NCBI GenBank assembly: GCA_045655325.1
Contig: JAZOOY010000015.1
Location: 1 to 23,449, forward strand
Origin: UBA1738 sp045655325
Lineage (GTDB): Bacteria; Bacillota; Clostridia; UBA1381
Reading direction: 5' to 3'
DNA length: 23,449 nt
This document shows, one piece after another, positions 1-5,893 of the stretch. The first letter of the stretch is position 1; each line of letters opens with the position of its first letter. The position numbers were made by a program, and so were the translations under genes. The notes beneath the pieces were generated by a model. It was not told the origin of the DNA. It searched no databases and saw nothing but the letters and a program-made list of their open reading frames with translations.

Positions 1-124
1 ACTTTTAAATTTCGTTTCCGAATTTCTGTCATAAAAAACTCTTTGTTTTTGTGAACTCTTGGTTCACTGACAAGAACTCTGCACTGTTTATTTTTCAATG
101 TTCAGCGCTGTCAAGAGCGACAGC
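1..124 (-). ncRNA. Probable rRNA operon leader (5' part of pre-16S transcript)
   Basis: Read on the minus strand, this follows directly from the strong promoter at 131-159 and contains no ORF. The first transcribed bases form a perfect 6-bp hairpin (107-112 with 119-124, 6-nt loop). It is followed by a boxA-like stretch (GAACATTGAAAA, about 92-103) of the kind found in Firmicutes rRNA leaders, where it serves antitermination. A second hairpin is GTGAAC/GTTCAC at 51-56 and 62-67. The transcript runs off the left edge, so the 16S gene itself is not seen. The rRNA assignment is inference from promoter strength, boxA and layout. A different stable RNA, or a tRNA operon, remains possible. Confidence 0.6.
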
Positions 125-130
125 TTTTAT

Positions 131-159
131 ATCTTACCACACCTGATTTTAAATGTCAA
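131..159 (-). promoter_or_regulatory. Strong sigma-A promoter, likely rRNA P1, with UP-like A-tracts
   Basis: The -35 box is TTGACA (154-159) and the -10 box is TAAGAT (131-136), separated by exactly 17 bases. Transcription should start near 124-125. Just upstream, about 160-200, the minus strand carries several A-tracts, as expected of an UP element. These A-tracts are also the stop and the last Lys/Leu codons of the upstream peptidase gene. No terminator lies between that gene and this promoter. Confidence 0.75.
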
Positions 160-167
160 TACTTTTT

Positions 168-629
168 TTAAAATTTTTTTAACTTTTTTAAATAAAAATT
201 AAATACTCGTTTTACGCGTGATAATTCCTGCCTTATATGTCTTATGCGGCAGTATATCCAATATTTTACACCAGAAAAAGAAATATATACATCGTTTTTA
301 TACATTCCTATAGCAACGGCAAGGATTTGTTCCCTCTTTATACCTCTTTCAAGCACATTTTGGTTATCCCCACGCATAGTATATGTACTTTTTTTCGTTC
401 CAACAATTCTATGAAGCACAAAAGCACCATCCATGCGTTGATATAGCGGCAAATCATATTTTTTCAGTTTATCCGGTACCTGCTTAATTACAACAGAGTC
501 AACACCCGGTCTTATAAGCGGAAGCATACTGTTTCCACCCGGTCTGAAACTTACCGTTTTGCCCATATTTAATTGTTCTTCCATTACCGGCCACATTTCT
601 TTAAGGCCTAATTCATTAAAATCATTCAT
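168..629 (-). CDS. S24/S26-type serine peptidase, SipW-like triad, no membrane anchor
   Basis: A 153-residue protein of the S24/S26 peptidase fold. The nucleophile motif GGNSMLP is at about 31-37 (Ser34). The position that holds the general-base Lys in bacterial signal peptidases is instead VLHRIV with His73, followed by RGDN with Asp88. This Ser/His/Asp pattern resembles archaeal/ER-type signal peptidases such as SipW. There is no hydrophobic N-terminal anchor ahead of Ser34, so it is probably cytosolic or only peripherally bound. The C-terminus is strongly basic. The start overlaps the end of the pqqD-like gene by 8 bases and has only a weak ribosome binding site, which suggests translational coupling. 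Small peptidases of this kind next to PqqD proteins are typical of RiPP (leader-peptide) clusters. The substrate is unknown, and no precursor peptide is visible here. Confidence 0.75.
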   Translation of the reverse strand: MNDFNELGLKEMWPVMEEQLNMGKTVSFRPGGNSMLPLIRPGVDSVVIKQVPDKLKKYDLPLYQRMDGAFVLHRIVGTKKSTYTMRGDNQNVLERGIKREQILAVAIGMYKNDVYISFSGVKYWIYCRIRHIRQELSRVKRVFNFYLKKLKKF

Positions 630-891
630 TTTCTACTAGTCCATTATTAATAAGAAGAGATACGAATTCTTTGACATCTGCTTTTGCAGTTTCAACGTCC
701 ACTTCGTATTCTTCAAGCAAAGCTTTTACAAGAGATTCTTCGTCCATTCCCTTTTCGATATTTCTCCATAGAAATGTTCCTGTTTCATTTAGCGTTTTTA
801 TACCGTCAAAGGTAACAGACTCTCCACCTACTGCCACAATAATGTTGTTTCCGGCAACTTCTCTTAAAATATATCCTTCTTTTATCTTCAT
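622..891 (-). CDS. PqqD family protein (RiPP recognition-type fold)
   Basis: An 89-residue protein matching the PqqD family: an N-terminal beta region (YILREVAGNNIIVAVG), the hallmark LNETGTFLWR at about 35-44, then a helical part ending in INNGLVE. PqqD proteins are small winged-helix carriers that bind leader peptides and deliver them to radical SAM enzymes. The start is placed at the second downstream ATG (891): a GGAGG lies 9 bases before it, whereas the ATG at 900 directly abuts the GGAGG. It sits 42 bases after the glycyl radical activase gene and overlaps the peptidase gene. A role in RiPP handling is inferred from the family; nothing here identifies its peptide partner. The alternative is a chaperone-like role for a non-RiPP radical SAM protein. 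Confidence 0.8.
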   Translation of the reverse strand: MKIKEGYILREVAGNNIIVAVGGESVTFDGIKTLNETGTFLWRNIEKGMDEESLVKALLEEYEVDVETAKADVKEFVSLLINNGLVENE

Positions 892-933
892 TACTAGCAT
901 CCTCCGGATAATTATTTCTAAAGTCAACGGAAC

Positions 934-1722
934 TCAACCGCCGATCTGGCAGTTGAGTCCTGTTTTCTTTGCTACTTCTAAAAGTTTTTCCATCTTGTCT
1001 TGTGGAATAAGGTCAAGATCTCCCAGTTCGTACTTTCTTCCAAGGCCTTCATACTTATCCTTTCCAAGCCTATGATACGGAAGAAGGTGAAGTTTTGTAA
1101 CTCCCGGCAATGTTTTTGCAAATCGGGCGATTGCCAAAATTTCCTTTTCTGTATCGTTAAAGGTTGGAATAACCGGAACACGAATTGTCAAATCATTATG
1201 ATTTTCCGCAATTTTTCTTGCGTTTTCAAGTATAAGTTCATTTGACTGGCCGCAGAATTTCTGGTGCTTTTCATTATCTATATTTTTAATATCCATCAGC
1301 ACGTGGTCGGTAACTTTTAAGTATTCCCTTATTATCTCCCACTTTGTAAAGCCTGTTGTTTCAATAGCTGTATTTATACCGACGCTCTTTGCAGCCGCCA
1401 AAAGCGCCACCGCAAATTGTGGCTGACCAAGGCATTCACCGCCTGACAAAGTCAAACCACCGCCAGAGCGCATATAATACGGCATATCTTTTTTTACTTC
1501 GTCAAGGATTTCTCGTACAGTTACGTCTTGACCCACAATTTTCTTCTTGCCGGCAAAGTTCATTTCCTGTATGTCGAACTTCTGACCTTCGGGATTACAG
1601 CACCACTTACATCTCAAAGGGCAACCCTTTAAAAATACAATGGTACGGATTCCCGGGCCGTCGTGAATGGAATACTTTTGAATATCAAAAATTCTTCCCT
1701 TTATATCTAAATAATTTTCCAT
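934..1722 (-). CDS. Glycyl radical enzyme activase (radical SAM), short form without ferredoxin insert
   Basis: A 262-residue radical SAM enzyme. It carries GIRTIVFLKGCPLRCKWC, giving the CX3CX2C cluster motif at Cys34, Cys38 and Cys41, and then GLTLSGGE, the SAM-binding GGE motif. It should abstract a hydrogen from the conserved glycine of the partner enzyme encoded 6 bases upstream. Activases of glycerol, propanediol and choline glycyl radical enzymes usually carry an extra ferredoxin-like stretch with two more Cys clusters between the SAM cluster and the GGE motif. Here that stretch is missing, and the sequence goes from NPEGQ almost directly to the VREILDEV helix, so the length is PflA-like. 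The ribosome binding site is weak (AGG inside the upstream stop region), consistent with coupled translation. Confidence 0.93.
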   Translation of the reverse strand: MENYLDIKGRIFDIQKYSIHDGPGIRTIVFLKGCPLRCKWCCNPEGQKFDIQEMNFAGKKKIVGQDVTVREILDEVKKDMPYYMRSGGGLTLSGGECLGQPQFAVALLAAAKSVGINTAIETTGFTKWEIIREYLKVTDHVLMDIKNIDNEKHQKFCGQSNELILENARKIAENHNDLTIRVPVIPTFNDTEKEILAIARFAKTLPGVTKLHLLPYHRLGKDKYEGLGRKYELGDLDLIPQDKMEKLLEVAKKTGLNCQIGG

Positions 1723-1728
1723 TTTATC

Positions 1729-4260
1729 TTACCTGTCAAATCCCTGTTCAGTTCTGTTTATAATATCGTCCTGAAGTGAGCGTGACAATGTTGTGAACAG
1801 TGCAGAATATCCCGCAACACGAACAACAAGATTCTTGTAATTTTCAGGATGTGCCTGTGCATCAAGTAGTGTTTCACGACTTACTACGTTAAACTGCATG
1901 TGCATTCCCTTCTGGTCAAAGAATGCTCTTATATAGGAAGCAAAATTCATCATTCCTTCCATACCTGATAGTGCTGATGGGTGGAATTTCTGATTGTAAA
2001 GTGTTCCGTTTGATGCAATTGCGTGGTCAAGTTTTGCAACAGAGTTTGCTGCAGCTGTCGGTCCCTTAACGTCACGGCCTGAACATGGGCCTACGCCGTC
2101 TGCAATAGGAGTAGAAGCAAGTCTTGCATCAGGTGTTGCACCTGTCTGCTGACCTAGTGGCACATTTGCAGAAACAGGATACAAACCTGCCTGATATAAA
2201 CCGCCACGTGGGTTTTTGTACTTTTCTACTTCTTTTGTGTATGTGTAAGCAACTTCTCTTGCGAAAAGGTCTACTTCAGGAATATCGTTTCCGTATTTTG
2301 GAAGTGCTTCAATATCTTCTTTCATCTTCTGGAACTTCTGCTTTTCCATTCCAACTGCTGTTCCCTGAAGATACTTTCTGAACAGATTTTCCACAACCGG
2401 TGCAGAAACGTTCTTACCCTGTTTTGCCATTTCAATCACTGCTGACTTTGTAGCTCTTTCTGCTGCAACCGGTGAGAATGGCTCGCCGAAGTTGTTATCC
2501 ATAGCAGCCTTAAAGTCGCACAATGTATATTTCTTTTCTTCATATACAAGTTTCTTGATTGCCCAAAGAGCATCGGTCATATTGGCAATACCAAAGCCTT
2601 GCGGGCCTGTGAAGTTATGCACAGCACCGCCTTCCTGGTTTGTCATTCCACGCTTGATACAGTCTTCAACCATTGAAGCCTGATAAGGTAGTGGAACTCT
2701 CTCTGAATGTGCAACGTCGATTGCGTTATCAGAGTTAACCATAAGTCCGATATTATATGCCATCTGCTTTTTATAAGCATCGAAGAAATCGTCAAATGTC
2801 TTGAAATCACGAAGTTCACCTGTGTGAATACTTGCTTCTTCGCCATCTTCATAACCATTATTGAATACCATTTCAATAGGTCTTAGCATGTTGAAGAATG
2901 CCGCATCATGCCAACCATCTGTTTTTGCCATAATCTGTGGTTCAACACAGCCGATGATGTTATAGTCACGGGCATCTTCTAAGCTGATGCCACGAGTCAT
3001 CATTGATGGAATAATAACTTCGTCATTGTAGTATGCAGGAAGACCTACACCTGTTCTTGTAAGTTCGATAGACTTTAAAAGGAACTCTGTTGGTGTACCA
3101 TTCCATACACGAACTGAGAATGACGGAGCAGGAAGCTGAGTATGCATTGATGCCTGAATACACATATATGAAAGGTCGTTTGTTGCATCTTGGCCATCTC
3201 TTGTCTGACCGCCTGCGATAAGGTTCTGGAACAAGCTGTAGCCCGCAAAACCTTCTGCAGATGCAGCATCACGAACCTTGTTTAAGTCATTAAACTTAAC
3301 CCAGATACAGTCCATAAGTTCCTGTGCAAATTCAGGAGTGATTTTTCCCGCATCAAGATCTGCTTTATAGTATGGATACATATACTGGTCAAAACGTCCC
3401 GGTGAAATTGAGTGTCCGCTTGATTCTGTCTGAAGAAGCATCTGAATGAACCAGAAACTCTGGCACGCTTCATAGAAAGTTTCAGCTCCGTTTTCAGGGA
3501 CCTTTGCACAGATTTCGCTAATCTTTAAAAGCTCTTTCTTTCTTCGCACGTCACGGCAGGAATCTGCCATTTCCTTTGCCAAGCTAGAGTAACGCTTTGC
3601 ATAGTTAATAACTGCTTCGGCACAGATAATTACAGACTCTAAAAATTCGTGCTTTTTAGAGTATTCCGGCATATATACCTTGCATTCTTCAAGCTCTGCC
3701 TGTGCTTCTGCAATAATTCCACGGTAACCGCTTTTTAGAACCTTTATGTAGTCAACTGTAATATGTCCGATTCCGTTATAGAAATAGTTACCTGTTGTAA
3801 ACATATTGTGCTTTATTGCACGAAGAGCCTCAGGTGCCATATATGCTGTTGCAAGGTCTGAATTTGTCTTGCCTTTCCAGTATGGGAATATACTGCGAAG
3901 CTTCTGCTTATTTTCTTCTGAAATAAAGAATGGGTCAGCGCTTCTTGTGGCAACTGTATCAAGCTCTGATTCAAGCCACTCATAAGAATATTCAGGGAAA
4001 GTCTGACAGCTTCTTGGCTTTTTAGTGTTACTTCCTACAACAAGTTCTTCGTCACGAATTGTGATTGGAAGATTGTCAAGAATGTGCTTAAAAGCAAGCG
4101 CTCTTCTTTTCACCATTGGAAGATTTTCAGTTTGTTTATAGCTTTCTGTTATAAGTACAGCACGATCTGCCTCAATTTCAGGCATTTCGGCATACAAATC
4201 AGCAATAAGTTTTTTGATTCTTTCCGTTACAGGAATTCCTCCGCTTACAAATTCTGCCAT
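1729..4260 (-). CDS. B12-independent glycerol/1,2-propanediol dehydratase-type glycyl radical enzyme
   Basis: An 843-residue member of the pyruvate formate-lyase superfamily. The thiyl-radical Cys is in IIGCVEPQ (Cys438) with the Glu440 base. The glycyl radical is in VRVAGYSA (Gly817) near the C-terminus. Residues corresponding to the substrate pocket of Clostridium butyricum glycerol dehydratase are all present: His166 in GIGHITVD, His283-Ser284 in SGHSISPGRFDQ, and Asp452 in KTDGWHDAAFF. From memory, long stretches match that enzyme closely. The CVEP signature excludes pyruvate formate-lyase (CC) and hydroxyproline dehydratase (CVET). An extra segment of roughly 50 residues near 595-645 is not in the 787-residue glycerol dehydratase. 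No PduP, AdhE or microcompartment gene is adjacent, so the substrate (glycerol, 1,2-propanediol or another diol) is inferred. A GGAG lies 9 bases before the ATG. Confidence 0.9.
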   Translation of the reverse strand: MAEFVSGGIPVTERIKKLIADLYAEMPEIEADRAVLITESYKQTENLPMVKRRALAFKHILDNLPITIRDEELVVGSNTKKPRSCQTFPEYSYEWLESELDTVATRSADPFFISEENKQKLRSIFPYWKGKTNSDLATAYMAPEALRAIKHNMFTTGNYFYNGIGHITVDYIKVLKSGYRGIIAEAQAELEECKVYMPEYSKKHEFLESVIICAEAVINYAKRYSSLAKEMADSCRDVRRKKELLKISEICAKVPENGAETFYEACQSFWFIQMLLQTESSGHSISPGRFDQYMYPYYKADLDAGKITPEFAQELMDCIWVKFNDLNKVRDAASAEGFAGYSLFQNLIAGGQTRDGQDATNDLSYMCIQASMHTQLPAPSFSVRVWNGTPTEFLLKSIELTRTGVGLPAYYNDEVIIPSMMTRGISLEDARDYNIIGCVEPQIMAKTDGWHDAAFFNMLRPIEMVFNNGYEDGEEASIHTGELRDFKTFDDFFDAYKKQMAYNIGLMVNSDNAIDVAHSERVPLPYQASMVEDCIKRGMTNQEGGAVHNFTGPQGFGIANMTDALWAIKKLVYEEKKYTLCDFKAAMDNNFGEPFSPVAAERATKSAVIEMAKQGKNVSAPVVENLFRKYLQGTAVGMEKQKFQKMKEDIEALPKYGNDIPEVDLFAREVAYTYTKEVEKYKNPRGGLYQAGLYPVSANVPLGQQTGATPDARLASTPIADGVGPCSGRDVKGPTAAANSVAKLDHAIASNGTLYNQKFHPSALSGMEGMMNFASYIRAFFDQKGMHMQFNVVSRETLLDAQAHPENYKNLVVRVAGYSALFTTLSRSLQDDIINRTEQGFDR

Positions 4261-4321
4261 ATCTTACATCTCCTCTTAAAAATCAAGATATATTAAGTCA
4301 AATCTGACTGTAAATTCAAGT

Positions 4322-4347
4322 AAAATTCGGTACACTTCTCCGATTTT
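4322..4347. promoter_or_regulatory. Imperfect inverted repeat in the 5' UTR of the dehydratase gene
   Basis: The arms AAAATTCGG and CCGATTTT flank a 9-base centre and differ by one extra base. The element lies about 10-35 bases downstream of the predicted start of the dehydratase transcript. It could be an operator or an RNA hairpin. A second short palindrome, AGTCA-N4-TGACT, lies at 4296-4309 in the same leader. The function is unproven. Confidence 0.4.
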
Positions 4348-4362
4348 AGATTATATATAATT

Positions 4363-4391
4363 ATTATAACACATATAATTGTATATTTCAA
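4363..4391 (-). promoter_or_regulatory. Promoter of the glycyl radical enzyme operon
   Basis: On the minus strand the -35 box is TTGAAA (4386-4391) and the -10 box is TATAAT (4363-4368), with a 17-base spacer. The predicted start near 4356 gives a leader of about 95 bases before the ATG at 4260. This leader contains the inverted repeats at 4322-4347 and 4296-4309. Confidence 0.65.
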
Positions 4392-4446
4392 TACAAAATC
4401 ATTATTTTTTTGTATTTCTTTGTTTTATTTTGTTTTCGGGTTTCAT

Positions 4447-4475
4447 TTGACATTTTTTCCCGTCTGTGCTATCCT
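4447..4475 (+). promoter_or_regulatory. Promoter of ruvX
   Basis: The -35 box is TTGACA (4447-4452) and the -10 box is TATCCT (4470-4475), with a 17-base spacer. The start of transcription is expected near 4482, leaving a leader of under 20 bases that consists mostly of the AAAGGAG ribosome binding site. Confidence 0.65.
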
Positions 4476-4498
4476 AAAAGGCGTAAAGGAGATTTGAT

Positions 4499-4915
4499 AT
4501 GAGAATACTTGGAATTGACTTTGGTGATGCCAGAATCGGCGTTGCAGTAAGCGATATAATGGGTTGGACGGCACAGGGTGTCAGAACCATTAAAAACCGC
4601 CCTTGGGAAAAGCTATCCCCTAGCATTTTGGAGATTTTGAATGAATATTCACCTGAAAAAATTGTGCTTGGGCTTCCTAAAAACATGGACGGAACAGAGG
4701 GTTTTCGAGCTGAGGCTACATACGCTTTTGCAGAGAACTTGAAAACAATTTATAATGGCGAAATTATCTTTTGGGATGAGCGCCTTACAACAGTTGGAGC
4801 CACTCGTTTTCTGAACGAAACCAACACCCGCGGAAAGGACAGAAAGAATATAATTGACACGGTTTCTGCCTGCTTAATCCTTGAAGGATACCTAAACAGC
4901 CAAAATAAAAGTTGA
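4499..4915 (+). CDS. ruvX: RuvX/YqgF family Holliday junction resolvase-like nuclease
   Basis: A 138-residue protein with the RNase H-like fold of YqgF. The N-terminal GIDFGDARIGVAVSD supplies the first catalytic Asp, EKIVLGLPKNMDG follows, then WDERLTT with the acidic Glu, and DTVSACLILEGYL with the last Asp. The family acts in 16S rRNA 5' maturation (E. coli YqgF) and has been proposed to resolve Holliday junctions. Length is normal. AAAGGAG precedes the ATG. It is followed by the yrzB gene, as in many Firmicutes, where alaS usually comes first; here alaS is absent and ruvX has its own promoter. Confidence 0.93.
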   Translation: MRILGIDFGDARIGVAVSDIMGWTAQGVRTIKNRPWEKLSPSILEILNEYSPEKIVLGLPKNMDGTEGFRAEATYAFAENLKTIYNGEIIFWDERLTTVGATRFLNETNTRGKDRKNIIDTVSACLILEGYLNSQNKS

Positions 4916-4940
4916 CTTTTAACCCGTAATGTATTAAAAT
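4912..4940 (+). promoter_or_regulatory. Promoter of yrzB overlapping the ruvX stop
   Basis: The -35 box is TTGACT (4912-4917, sharing bases with the ruvX TGA stop) and the -10 box is TAAAAT (4935-4940), with a 17-base spacer. A bulged hairpin (ACCC...GGGT with inner GTAT/ATAC, 4922-4946) covers the spacer and the -10 box. A 13-base palindrome, TACTTTTAAAGTA, lies at 4958-4970 in the leader. Confidence 0.5.
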
Positions 4941-4999
4941 ACTGGGTATAAAGAGAGTACTTTTAAAGTATAATATAATCTACGATAAGGAGAAACAAA

Positions 5000-5266
5000 A
5001 TGGAAGAAAATATTTTGATTTTGGAAGATGACAAGGGTAATCCTTGTGAATTTATGGTAATTGACGTTTACGAGTTCAATGACGCTACTTACTTCGCTAT
5101 GGTTGAAGTTATCGAAGGAAGCATTGAAGAATCTGACGAAGTTGTTATCATGAGAGTTGAAGGCGAAGGCGACGACGCTGAACTTGTTATGGTTGAAGAC
5201 GAAAAAGAACTTCAGGCTGCATTTGACGAATTTGTACGTCGTGATAACGAGGATATTGACGAATAA
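5000..5266 (+). CDS. yrzB: DUF1292 (YrzB) family small acidic protein
   Basis: An 88-residue, very acidic protein of the DUF1292 family. It has the typical opening ILILEDDKGNPCEFMVID, a central EFNDATYFAMVEVIE and a long Asp/Glu-rich tail. The family is widespread in Firmicutes and normally encoded directly after ruvX/yrrK, as here. Its biochemical function is not known, and nothing in the sequence suggests a catalytic site. AAGGAG lies a suitable distance before the ATG. Its own promoter starts within the ruvX stop, so the two genes may be expressed separately. Downstream come only a weak A/T hairpin (5299-5315) and the promoter of a non-coding RNA. Confidence 0.92.
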   Translation: MEENILILEDDKGNPCEFMVIDVYEFNDATYFAMVEVIEGSIEESDEVVIMRVEGEGDDAELVMVEDEKELQAAFDEFVRRDNEDIDE

Positions 5267-5321
5267 TTTTCCTTGGATTTCCAGTATAAAAGCTATTGCA
5301 AAAACAAAGTTTTTGTGGTAG

Positions 5322-5327
5322 TATAAT
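5322..5327 (+). promoter_or_regulatory. -10 box of the structured ncRNA
   Basis: TATAAT lies 6-7 bases before the point where the closing helix of the ncRNA begins. The best -35 candidate is TTGCAA at 5296-5301, with a long 20-base spacer, so the upstream element is uncertain. The region also holds an A/T hairpin (CAAAAAC/GTTTTTG, 5299-5315) that might terminate yrzB. Confidence 0.5.
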
Positions 5328-5332
5328 AACAC

Positions 5333-5527
5333 GAAATCGCCCTGCGACTCACGTATAGAGACCTTATTTTTTACCAACACTTCTTATAAGGGATTTCGAC
5401 TCTTTTTGCGGCGTAAATGCCTCCTTTCCCTTTGGGACTGCCAGTGGACTTATAAAGCAAGAAGGAGATAACCCACCTGCATTTGCAGGTAAGAAATCAG
5501 GTCATCAGGTACGGTTCTTGCGGGGTA
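5333..5527 (+). ncRNA. ssrS: Structured non-coding RNA, probable 6S RNA
   Basis: About 195 nt without an ORF, folding end to end. The closing helices are 5340-5347 with 5518-5525 (8 bp including G-U), 5352-5355 with 5510-5513, and 5360-5375 with 5488-5503 (16 positions, one mismatch). Then comes a large internal bubble of about 26 and 23 nt. A terminal arm pairs 5402-5409 with 5457-5464 and holds hairpins at 5410-5421 and 5428-5436. A small perfect hairpin (ACCTGCA/TGCAGGT, 5475-5490) sits on the 3' side of the bubble. A rod with a central bubble and a 3'-side hairpin is the 6S RNA architecture, which mimics an open promoter and sequesters housekeeping RNA polymerase. Length, a dedicated -10 box and a terminator fit. 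I judge the family from shape, not sequence alignment; an orphan RNA is the alternative. Confidence 0.68.
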
Positions 5528-5541
5528 TATTTTTGAAAATG

Positions 5542-5569
5542 AAAACTGTACTTTTGGTGCAGTTTTTTT
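5542..5569 (+). terminator. Rho-independent terminator of the ncRNA
   Basis: A 10-bp stem (5542-5551 with 5557-5566, one G-U pair) encloses a 5-nt loop. Seven T residues run from 5563 to 5569, so the first four pair within the stem. It lies about 15 nt after the closing helix of the ncRNA, so a 3'-processed or tailed transcript is expected. Confidence 0.75.
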
Positions 5570-5647
5570 GTGCCATTTTTTCACCATAGCAAATTTTATG
5601 TAAACCACATATTATGTTATATATCATAAAAAAAGGGGTGATGGTAA

Positions 5648-5893
5648 ATGTCTTCTTTCCTATCGGTTTTAAATAAAAGTTCAGGGGTTTTATGCGTAAT
5701 ATCTGACGACGAAATTATCTTTCCTGAAGTTCTGCCAAACGTCAAAACAAAACCCAAAAGAGTTATGTATGCAAGTATTCGTGTGGTTATAAAAAACAGC
5801 CGTGAAAAGCTAATTTTTGACCTATGGTTACCAATAAAAAAAGAGACATCCCATACCCTTACGATTCGGGATACCTCTTTTGATTTTAAATAG
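5648..5893 (+). CDS. Small uncharacterised ORF, 81 aa
   Basis: I do not recognise this protein. It has a good ribosome binding site, AGGGGTGAT, 5 bases before the ATG. The first 64 codons read as a plausible small alpha/beta protein with alternating hydrophobic stretches (GVLCVISDDEIIF, ASIRVVI, KLIFDLWLPI). There is no signal peptide, membrane helix or metal motif. The last 17 codons are encoded by the hairpin that terminates the opposing sigF operon, and the stop codon overlaps the sigF stop region tail to tail by 8 bases. The C-terminus may therefore be accidental read-through of a terminator. No strong promoter is evident in 5571-5640. It could be a real lineage-specific gene or a chance ORF in the intergenic space. 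Confidence 0.4.
   Translation: MSSFLSVLNKSSGVLCVISDDEIIFPEVLPNVKTKPKRVMYASIRVVIKNSREKLIFDLWLPIKKETSHTLTIRDTSFDFK
5838..5881 (-). terminator. Terminator of the spoIIA-sigF operon, probably bidirectional
   Basis: On the minus strand, immediately after the sigF stop, AAAAGAGG...ATCCC pairs with GGGAT...CTCTTTT: a 7-bp and a 5-bp helix separated by a two-base mismatch. The hairpin is followed by a run of seven T. In the plus direction only four T follow, so termination of the small plus-strand ORF would be weaker. Confidence 0.75.

Noticed and set aside
671..1075. Plus-strand ORF opposite the pqqD-like gene and activase.
   Set aside because: Shadow of well-supported minus-strand genes; Ser/Pro-rich translation typical of antisense frames.
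4934..5380. A 148-aa minus-strand ORF opposite yrzB and the ncRNA.
   Set aside because: It is antisense to a known family gene and a structured RNA, has a Phe/Asn-rich low-quality translation and no ribosome binding site.
5424..5450. Minus-strand stretch resembling part of a cobalamin riboswitch (CCACTGG followed by GGGAAAGG).
   Set aside because: The remaining conserved blocks are missing, no minus-strand gene lies downstream within reach, and the same bases are explained by the plus-strand ncRNA fold.
5333..5527. tmRNA, RNase P RNA or SRP RNA as the identity of the structured RNA.
   Set aside because: It is too short for tmRNA or RNase P and lacks a tRNA-like end and tag frame, the RNase P core motifs, and the SRP Alu/helix 8 motifs as far as I can see.
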